A stretch of DNA of 46,334 bases from GCA-020343675 sp964462945 (GTDB lineage: Bacteria; Planctomycetota; Phycisphaerae; Sedimentisphaerales; Anaerobacaceae), in assembly GCA_964462945.1 (NCBI GenBank), contig CAYWZW010000041.1:1-46334 (forward strand). Reading direction: 5' to 3'. Shown in pieces: positions 40,410 to 46,334 of this stretch. The position numbers and the translations under genes are program-made. Under the pieces are notes generated by a model, which saw nothing but the letters and a program-made list of their open reading frames with translations, was not told where the DNA came from and did no database searches. Position 1 is the first letter of the stretch. Each line of letters opens with the position of its first letter.

Positions 40410-42179
40410 ATGACCAGGGAGACAACAGCAGTACATGTCACCCATGAAACAGTGGGCAAAGTCGGCGGCATCGGCGCCGTCCTGCAAGGTTTCTTTACCA
40501 GCAAGCCCTATCTCGAAGCGGTCCAACGTTCGATACTCGTCGGCCCGCTGTTCACTACGGAAGGCTCCGTCCACGAACGATTAGGTGAAAACAGCGAAAT
40601 ACTCTACTCCTCAATTGACGGATTTGTAAACACCGGCTACGCGCAAGCCTTTCATAAGATCGAGAATTTCTACAATGCCGGTATTGTTTACGGCAGGCGG
40701 ACATTCGTTGACGAACGTACGGGCATAAGAAGCTCACCCGAGGTTGTGCTGGTCGATGTGAGGCATACGGACAAGGGACCAATTAACGAATTCAAGAGGA
40801 GGTTGTTTGAGGAATTTGGCGTTCGCAGCGACGTCTTTGAGGACCTGTGGGAGTATGAGCAATATGTCCGATTGGCCCCCGTCGTAATTGAGGTGCTCAA
40901 TGCCATCGGCGCTGCAGAAGACTCGACGGTCATTATTTCGCACGAATTCATGGGAATGCCCACCGCCCTGGCAGCAATCCTCGAACGAAACTGTCACTAC
41001 AGGACCGTTTTCTACGCCCACGAAGTCGCCACCATGCGTCACATTGTAGAGAAACATCCAGGGCACGACACGATGTTCTACAACGTCATCAAACAAGCTC
41101 ACAGCGACGGATTGTACGTCAATGAGGTCTTCGGCGACCAGAGCTCGTACTTCAAACACGCTCTCGTGGAGGCCTCAAAATACTGCGACCGGATACTGGC
41201 CGTAGGGGATTACGTCGTGGACGAATTGCGATTCCTCGCACCGGAATTCGAAACAGCCGAAATCGATATCGTCTATAACGGAATCCCGGCGTACCAGATC
41301 AGCGTCGCCGAGAAGCTCGCATCGAAGGAAAAACTGCAACGATATTGCGAGAATCTGCTGGGTTACAGGCCCGATTTCGTTTTTACGCACGTCACAAGGC
41401 TGGTCCAGAGCAAGGGCATGTGGCGTGATCTGCGCGTGCTTGAACATATAGAGAAGGAGTTCAGGACCCAGGGTAAAACAGGCGTGCTGTTTGTCCTTTC
41501 GACCGAAGTATCACAGCGCCGCAGCGCGGACGTTCACGCTATGGAGTCCGCCTATAACTGGCCCGTGGCCCATCGCGAGGGCTGGCCGGATCTATCCGGA
41601 GGCGAAGCCGGTTACTATACGGCGGTACAGGAGTTCAACGCCAAAAGCAGGAACATAAAAATCATTTTCATCAACCAGTTCGGCTTTGACCCCAAGAGAT
41701 GCGGCAGCAGGATGCCGGGCGATATGGAATTCATGGACATCCGAAAGGGAACCGACGTCGAATTCGGCCAGAGCATTTATGAGCCGTTCGGGATAGCCCA
41801 GCTTGAGCCGTTGACTTTCGGCGGGATATGCGTCTTCAGCAGCGTCTGCGGATGTTCGGGTTTCCTGCGGGATGTGACCGGCGCAGAAGACGTCAGGAAC
41901 GTGATCATCGCCGACTACACCAACCTGGAAACTCACACCTATGGGGACCTCGAAGACCTGCTGCAAATCGACCGAGCAACGCGAGATCGGACAGAGGCAA
42001 GTCAGAGCGAGAAGGTCGCGATGCATATATGCTCACGTTTGCCGAAAAACGAACCGGAAATCGAAAGCATGATCCGGGGCGGTTACGAGCTGGCAAGGAA
42101 CATGAGCTGGGACGTGGCCGTGAGTAATTATCTGCTCACCAGCTTACGAAAAATCCCGGACAAAGTCCGTCTCTCGTGA
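40410..42179 (+). CDS. Glycogen/starch-synthase-like glycosyltransferase
   Basis: 589 residues from ATG 40410, which has GGAGGG nine bases upstream; longer frames start at 40341 or 40212 but lack such a site. HVTHETVGKVGGIGAVLQGF at the N-terminus is the sugar-nucleotide-binding KxGG loop of glycogen-synthase-type GT-B enzymes. The C-domain has THVTRLVQSKGMW and QSIYEPFGIAQLEPLTFGG, the E-P-F-G donor-site motif. Likely transfers glucose from a nucleotide sugar to a glucan. An unusual extra segment lies around residues 400-455. Fold assignment is solid; GT5/GT3-like versus other GT-B is not settled. No glg genes are adjacent. Confidence 0.82.
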   Translation: MTRETTAVHVTHETVGKVGGIGAVLQGFFTSKPYLEAVQRSILVGPLFTTEGSVHERLGENSEILYSSIDGFVNTGYAQAFHKIENFYNAGIVYGRRTFVDERTGIRSSPEVVLVDVRHTDKGPINEFKRRLFEEFGVRSDVFEDLWEYEQYVRLAPVVIEVLNAIGAAEDSTVIISHEFMGMPTALAAILERNCHYRTVFYAHEVATMRHIVEKHPGHDTMFYNVIKQAHSDGLYVNEVFGDQSSYFKHALVEASKYCDRILAVGDYVVDELRFLAPEFETAEIDIVYNGIPAYQISVAEKLASKEKLQRYCENLLGYRPDFVFTHVTRLVQSKGMWRDLRVLEHIEKEFRTQGKTGVLFVLSTEVSQRRSADVHAMESAYNWPVAHREGWPDLSGGEAGYYTAVQEFNAKSRNIKIIFINQFGFDPKRCGSRMPGDMEFMDIRKGTDVEFGQSIYEPFGIAQLEPLTFGGICVFSSVCGCSGFLRDVTGAEDVRNVIIADYTNLETHTYGDLEDLLQIDRATRDRTEASQSEKVAMHICSRLPKNEPEIESMIRGGYELARNMSWDVAVSNYLLTSLRKIPDKVRLS

Positions 42180-42334
42180 GCCGCGCCGGCTGTCTTGCTT
42201 CTGGCCAAGATGTCCGGATCTTGCAGATAGGTGATTTCCCTATGCCCTGCTCTGCCGGACTTGCAGAGAATCCCTGCGAAGTCAACTGCCTTTTCGCTGC
42301 AATCAAACCTGCTTGGGATGTGCCGGACTGTGGC

Positions 42335-42363
42335 TTGACCGGTCGGCGCAGAGCCGTTAGACT
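42335..42363 (+). promoter_or_regulatory. Promoter abutting the coaE start
   Basis: TTGACC (42335-42340), 17-base spacer, TAGACT (42358-42363). Start near 42370 is two bases before GTG 42372, so the message may lack a leader. Confidence 0.5.
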
Positions 42364-42371
42364 GCTTGGCC

Positions 42372-42986
42372 GTGGGTAAGGCTGGAAGAAAACCGATTAT
42401 CGGGATTTTAGGCGGCATCGCCTCTGGAAAAAGCACCGTGGCGGCGGAGTTCGCCAAGTTAGGCTGCAAGGTGATCGATGCCGACAAAATTGCCCATGAG
42501 CTGCTCGAGAAAGAAGCCGTTAAAGAGGAAATAGTGGCGGCGTTCGGCCCGTCAATTCTGGATTCCGAAGGGAAAATAGACCGCAAGAAGTTAGCCGGCG
42601 CCGCTTTTGCCGATGCGGGTCAGCTTTCATCACTTAACCGGATAATTCATCCTCTTGTCCTGGAGCATGCTGAGCAGCTAATTGAGCGGTACAGCCACCA
42701 AGATCAAGTCAGGGCAATCGTGCTGGACGTGCCGTTATTGGTGGAAGTCGGCTGGGCCAAGCGATGCGACAAGCTCATTTTTGTCGATTGCAGGCGAAAA
42801 ATGAGGGCAGATAGGGCAAAAAAAATGGGTTTTGACAAAAATCAGCTCAAAATTAGAGAAAATTTTCAGATTTCTCTGGACAACAAAGCCAGCCTCGCCG
42901 ATAATACGATAGAAAACAATTCTGACTTCTTGGCTTTAGTCAGACAGATCGCTGATATTTTCTCCGATGTTACGGATAATGGGTAA
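42372..42986 (+). CDS. coaE: Dephospho-CoA kinase
   Basis: 204 residues from GTG 42372; a TTG at 42366 is the only other close start and neither has a ribosome-binding site. Last step of coenzyme A synthesis: phosphorylates the 3' hydroxyl of dephospho-CoA. P-loop GGIASGKST, VIDADKIAHELL, LNRIIHPLV and VLDVPLLVEVGW are family motifs. The usual R-x-x-x-Q lid segment appears as RAKKMGFDKNQ. Length is typical. Confidence 0.93.
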   Translation: MGKAGRKPIIGILGGIASGKSTVAAEFAKLGCKVIDADKIAHELLEKEAVKEEIVAAFGPSILDSEGKIDRKKLAGAAFADAGQLSSLNRIIHPLVLEHAEQLIERYSHQDQVRAIVLDVPLLVEVGWAKRCDKLIFVDCRRKMRADRAKKMGFDKNQLKIRENFQISLDNKASLADNTIENNSDFLALVRQIADIFSDVTDNG

Positions 42987-43185
42987 GCGGGGTGTTTTAC
43001 AGATCACTCGCATCTATTGTTGCCCGTTTTTGAGATATAGGTTTTATTTCTACTATTCAAAGTTCAAATCTTATTGAATTCCTCCGGGAAGGTTATTCCG
43101 TGGAATTATGCCTCTTACACCTGCGTCGAGCGAGCGCGAGTTCCACAAGAGTAACGACAATGTTTTTCAAGGAAAAGGAGTAATG

Positions 43186-44721
43186 ATGGGTAAAGCTGTA
43201 AAAGGCGCAGCCAGGAAACGCAAGAATTACAAGAGAAAAGCAGTCACCACAGGAGAACAAGCTATCGCCGAACAGGAAGAGCAGCCACAGCCGGGGAATG
43301 AGGCGGTTGCCGGTATAGCTACAGATGAGCAGACCGCTGCTCCCGAGGCCGAGCCGGAGCTCGGAACCGGAACCGAGACAGAGACCGGGGAGGCGGCCCT
43401 GGGAGCAGAGGAAACCGACGAAGAATCCACTCATGCCAAGTACGAACGGATTAAGAAAGGCAATTTGTACTTGACGGACCTGCAGAAACTGACCGTTTCG
43501 GAGCTGCATGAGCTTGCCAAGAAAGAGAACATCACGGAATACAGCGCTCTTAAGAAGCAGGATTTGATTTTCCGAATTCTCAAGGAACGCATCCGCCAGA
43601 ATGGACTGATGTACGGCGAAGGCGTGCTGGAAGTGCTGCCGGACGGTTACGGATTTCTGCGGAATCCCACGTACAACTATTTGTCATCGTCGGACGACAT
43701 CTATGTTTCACCGTCTCAAATCCGGCGTTTCGGCCTGCGAACGGGTAATATCGTGTCCGGCCAGATCAGGCCGCCCAAAGACTCGGAGAAGTACTTCGCC
43801 CTTCTGCGCGTTGAAGCGATCAACTTTGAAGATCCCGATAACCTTGCGGAAAAAATCGTCTTCAGCGATCTGACGCCGTTGCATCCGGAAGAGCGTTTTA
43901 TACTCGAAACGACGCCGGAAGAGCTCAATATGCGAATCATCGATTTAGTCACGCCGGTGGGCAAAGGTCAGCGCGGTCTGATCGTGGCTCCGCCGAGAAC
44001 CGGCAAGACGATTTTGCTGCAGAAGATGGCCAATGCCCTGAGCACGAACCATCCCGACGTGAAACTGATCGTGCTGCTGATCGACGAGCGGCCCGAGGAA
44101 GTGACGGAAATGATGCGGAAAACCGCCGCCGACGTCGAGGTCATCAGCTCGACGTTCGATGAGCCCGCCGCACGCCACTGTCAGGTGGCGGAAGTCGTGA
44201 TCGAAAAAGCAAAGCGGCTTATCGAGTACGGCCAAGATGTCGTCATCCTCCTGGACTCCATCACGCGCCTTGCACGTGCATATAATACCGAGATGCCGCA
44301 CTCGGGCAGAATCCTGACGGGCGGCGTTGACGCCGGCGCCATGCAAATGCCGAAGAAGTTTTTCGGTGCGGCAAGAAACATTGAAGAGGGCGGCTCGCTG
44401 ACCATTTTCGCAACGGCCTTGATCGACACCGGCTCAAAGATGGACGAAGTCATCTTTGAAGAGTTCAAGGCAACCGGGAATATGGAATTGCATCTTGACA
44501 GGCGTCTTGTGGATAGAAGGACCTGGCCGGCCATTGACATCAGCCGCAGCGGAACCAGACGGGAAGAATTGCTGCTGGATCCGAAAGAGCTTCAGCTCGT
44601 CTATCGGCTCCGAAGGGTCCTGAGCGAATTGAACCCGGTCGAAGCCGTCGAACTGCTCAAGAGCAGGCTCGTCAAGACTCGAACAAATGCAGAATTCCTG
44701 ATGACGATGAACCTCGATTAG
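43186..44721 (+). CDS. rho: Transcription termination factor Rho
   Basis: 511 residues from ATG 43186, five bases after AAAGGAG; ATG 43183 is closer and the frame is open to 43108. Hexameric RNA-dependent ATPase that ends transcription. Walker A is APPRTGKT (268-275); VLLIDERPEEVTEM, ILLDSITRLARAYN and GGVDAGAMQMPKKFFGAARN are Rho motifs; the N-terminal RNA-binding domain holds YGFLRNPTYNYLSSSDDIYV. Before it is a long acidic, low-complexity insert (about 20-85), rich in Glu, Thr and Gly, not found in E. coli Rho but common in some phyla. valS follows. Confidence 0.97.
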   Translation: MGKAVKGAARKRKNYKRKAVTTGEQAIAEQEEQPQPGNEAVAGIATDEQTAAPEAEPELGTGTETETGEAALGAEETDEESTHAKYERIKKGNLYLTDLQKLTVSELHELAKKENITEYSALKKQDLIFRILKERIRQNGLMYGEGVLEVLPDGYGFLRNPTYNYLSSSDDIYVSPSQIRRFGLRTGNIVSGQIRPPKDSEKYFALLRVEAINFEDPDNLAEKIVFSDLTPLHPEERFILETTPEELNMRIIDLVTPVGKGQRGLIVAPPRTGKTILLQKMANALSTNHPDVKLIVLLIDERPEEVTEMMRKTAADVEVISSTFDEPAARHCQVAEVVIEKAKRLIEYGQDVVILLDSITRLARAYNTEMPHSGRILTGGVDAGAMQMPKKFFGAARNIEEGGSLTIFATALIDTGSKMDEVIFEEFKATGNMELHLDRRLVDRRTWPAIDISRSGTRREELLLDPKELQLVYRLRRVLSELNPVEAVELLKSRLVKTRTNAEFLMTMNLD

Positions 44722-44792
44722 GCGTAATCGCACACAGGGCGACCTGCCACAAAAGCAAAGAGTGACACCTGATTTTGTGCCAGACTGTTTGC

Positions 44793-44821
44793 TTTACATT
44801 ATTCTTCTTTCTGATTAGGAT
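44793..44821 (+). promoter_or_regulatory. Putative valS promoter
   Basis: TTTACA (44793-44798), 17-base spacer, TAGGAT (44816-44821), start near 44828. This falls inside the left arm of the terminator hairpin, so valS messages made here would not contain it. Confidence 0.4.
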
Positions 44822-44824
44822 GAT

Positions 44825-44856
44825 ATTCCGGCGACCGTGTTGTGCCGGAATTTTTT
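44825..44856 (+). terminator. Intrinsic terminator between rho and valS
   Basis: ATTCCGGC (44825-44832) pairs with GCCGGAAT (44844-44851), 11-base loop, and T6 from 44851. It should stop rho transcripts just before valS. Confidence 0.85.
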
Positions 44857-44884
44857 ATGAGCTACTGTCAAGATCGGATACGCC

Positions 44885-46334
44885 ATGGGTGAGCAACTCT
44901 CGAAAACGTACGAGCCTGACACAATCGAGCAGCAGGCGAACCAGATATGGTCTTCGCATCCCTACTTTCACGCCGAGGCCCATGCCAACGGCGGAAAGAG
45001 AAAAGCTTACACCATCGTCATCCCGCCTCCCAACGTGACGGCGCCGCTGCACCTGGGCCATGCGCTGAACAACACCTTGCAGGATATCCTGATTCGTTTC
45101 CGCCGGATGCAGAACTACAGCACGCTGTGGATGCCGGGCACCGACCACGCGGGCATCGCCACACAGACGGTCGTCGAGAAACGAATCCTCTCGGAAGAGG
45201 GAAAACGCCGGACCGACTTCGAGCGGGAAGCATTCGTGGCACGTGTTCAGGCCTGGAAAGACGAGTATGAAGCCTGTATCATCAATCAATTGAAGGCGAT
45301 GGGCTGCTCGTGTGATTGGGCGCGAACGCGGTTCACGATGGACGAGGTATGCGCCAAAGCCGTGCGCAGCGCATTCTTCAAACTGTTTAAGGACGGGCTG
45401 ATCTATCGCGGCAAACGACTGGTCAACTGGGACCCTGCCACGCAAACAGTGCTGGCTGACGACGAGGTAGAACATGAAACGGTGCAGGGACATTTCTGGT
45501 ATTTGAAGTATCGACTCGAAAATCCGGTCAATATAGGGAACGAACGCATTGAATATGTAACAGTGGCCACAACACGGCCGGAAACAATGCTTGGTGATAC
45601 AGCCGTGGCAATGAACCCAAACGATCCACGTGCCGGGTATCTGGTTGGTAAAAAGGTAAAGCTCCCGATTGTCGGACGTATCATTCCCATTATCGCCGAT
45701 GAGCACGTTGTCCTGCCTGACCCGAACAGTGAAGATGAAAAGGCGAGATTTTCCACCGGCTTTTTGAAAGTCACGCCGGCCCACGACCCCGATGACTGGG
45801 AGATCGGACAAAGGCACAACCTGGATATCATCAACGTCATGGCGCCTGACGGCTCGATTAGCGACAAGCATGGATGGACCGATTGGGACCAGATCAAGAA
45901 TACCGATGTGGAAAACCTTATTGGCATGGACCGCTTTGAGGCGCGCGAGGCCATCGTCGAATGGTTTCGGACGGAACATCTTCTCGAAGACGTTCGCGAA
46001 TATACGCACGAAGTCGGACACAGCTATCGCAGCCATGTGCCTATTGAGCCCTATCTCTCGGACCAGTGGTATATCGCCGTCAAGAAGCCGATCGAGCATC
46101 TGAAGGAAAAATTCGGCGAAGGCTTCATCGAAGGTACGGACGTACCGGTGAATTCTTTAGCCGGCCTGGCCCTCAAGCCGTTACTGGATGGCCGACTGCG
46201 CTTCATCCCGGATCGTTACGCCAAAACTTACCAGACCTGGTTAGAGAACCTTCGCGACTGGCCCATCAGCCGCCAACTCTGGTGGGGACACAGAATACCT
46301 GTCTGGCATTTTACTTTAGAAGGTGGTGAGGAAA
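44885..46334 (+). CDS. valS: Valyl-tRNA synthetase, 5' part
   Basis: The frame from ATG 44885 runs off the right edge; 483 codons are visible. Class I aminoacyl-tRNA synthetase that charges tRNA-Val. VIPPPNVTAPLHLGHALNN holds the HIGH-type motif (His56 to His59), MPGTDHAGIATQ follows, and the CP1 editing domain is recognisable by TVATTRPETMLGDTAVA and FLKVTPAHDPDDWEIG. The later WPISRQLWWGHRIPVWH is the expected segment after editing. The KMSKS motif and anticodon domain are beyond the window. A weak GGAT precedes the start. Confidence 0.97.
   Translation, partial: MGEQLSKTYEPDTIEQQANQIWSSHPYFHAEAHANGGKRKAYTIVIPPPNVTAPLHLGHALNNTLQDILIRFRRMQNYSTLWMPGTDHAGIATQTVVEKRILSEEGKRRTDFEREAFVARVQAWKDEYEACIINQLKAMGCSCDWARTRFTMDEVCAKAVRSAFFKLFKDGLIYRGKRLVNWDPATQTVLADDEVEHETVQGHFWYLKYRLENPVNIGNERIEYVTVATTRPETMLGDTAVAMNPNDPRAGYLVGKKVKLPIVGRIIPIIADEHVVLPDPNSEDEKARFSTGFLKVTPAHDPDDWEIGQRHNLDIINVMAPDGSISDKHGWTDWDQIKNTDVENLIGMDRFEAREAIVEWFRTEHLLEDVREYTHEVGHSYRSHVPIEPYLSDQWYIAVKKPIEHLKEKFGEGFIEGTDVPVNSLAGLALKPLLDGRLRFIPDRYAKTYQTWLENLRDWPISRQLWWGHRIPVWHFTLEGGEE

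Noticed and set aside
44722..44884. T-box or similar tRNA-sensing leader before valS
   Set aside because: There is a terminator before an aminoacyl-tRNA synthetase gene, but no T-box motif, antiterminator or specifier loop is visible.
1..46334. CRISPR array, rRNA genes, prophage or an intact transposase
   Set aside because: No regularly spaced direct repeats with unique spacers, no rRNA sequence and no transposase or phage structural motif was recognised.

Overview
The window looks like the chromosome of a planctomycete, most likely of the Phycisphaerae type. This is inferred from the gene content and not from a phylogenetic marker. The clues are a giant secreted protein with beta-helix, collagen-like and dockerin-like modules, several twin-arginine-exported sugar oxidoreductases, a DUF5107-TPR protein, and intergenic gaps filled with short dispersed repeats. 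Most genes are GC-rich; the stretch from about 22.1 to 25.1 kb is clearly AT-rich and looks acquired.

Layout. 1-10.85 kb: 3' part of a secretin gene with a 24-bp tandem repeat, then a 3154-residue exported subtilase/beta-helix protein. 10.9-13.7 kb (minus strand): aroC and aroA of the shikimate pathway; the AroC lacks several residues of the canonical active site. 13.8-19.8 kb (minus): DUF5107-TPR protein, a SUMF1-domain protein and an exported Gfo/Idh/MocA oxidoreductase. 20.0-21.3 kb: a DegT-family aminotransferase with a twin-arginine signal. 21.3-26.0 kb: an accessory island with a DUF262-HNH nuclease, two small PD-(D/E)XK-like proteins bracketed by inverted copies of a short motif pair, a 131-bp MITE-like element, and a hicAB toxin-antitoxin pair with a visible promoter/operator. 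26.5-30.1 kb: exported Gfo/Idh oxidoreductase and an unusual fusion of a sugar isomerase-like TIM barrel with a ceramidase-like domain. 30.2-33.6 kb: PilZ protein, then a PAS histidine kinase and an NtrC-type regulator. Just after the regulator lies a candidate small RNA on the minus strand. 33.9-37.1 kb: DUF5009-type membrane acyltransferase, tRNA-Leu(GAG), and a tight three-gene operon (DUF2089, SHOCT/DUF4190-like, zinc ribbon with decapeptide repeats). 37.3-39.7 kb: queE, queC and queF for preQ1, with a collapsed sulfatase remnant upstream of queC. 39.7-46.3 kb: zinc-ribbon protein, glycogen-synthase-like glycosyltransferase, coaE, rho and the 5' part of valS.

How it fits together. Much of the non-core content points to polysaccharide use: exported oxidoreductases, isomerase, SUMF1 protein, sulfatase remnant and a large surface protein. 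Core genes (aroAC, que, coaE, rho, valS, tRNA-Leu) are interspersed. Intergenic gaps carry at least four families of short repeats. Two repeat copies appear to have become protein sequence: after the signal peptide of the DUF5107 protein and at the C-terminus of QueC. The strongest candidate for something undescribed is the roughly 74-nt RNA at 33606-33679, which has near-consensus promoter elements, an almost pure pyrimidine loop resembling anti-Shine-Dalgarno sequence, and an intrinsic terminator. No rRNA, CRISPR array or intact transposase gene was seen.
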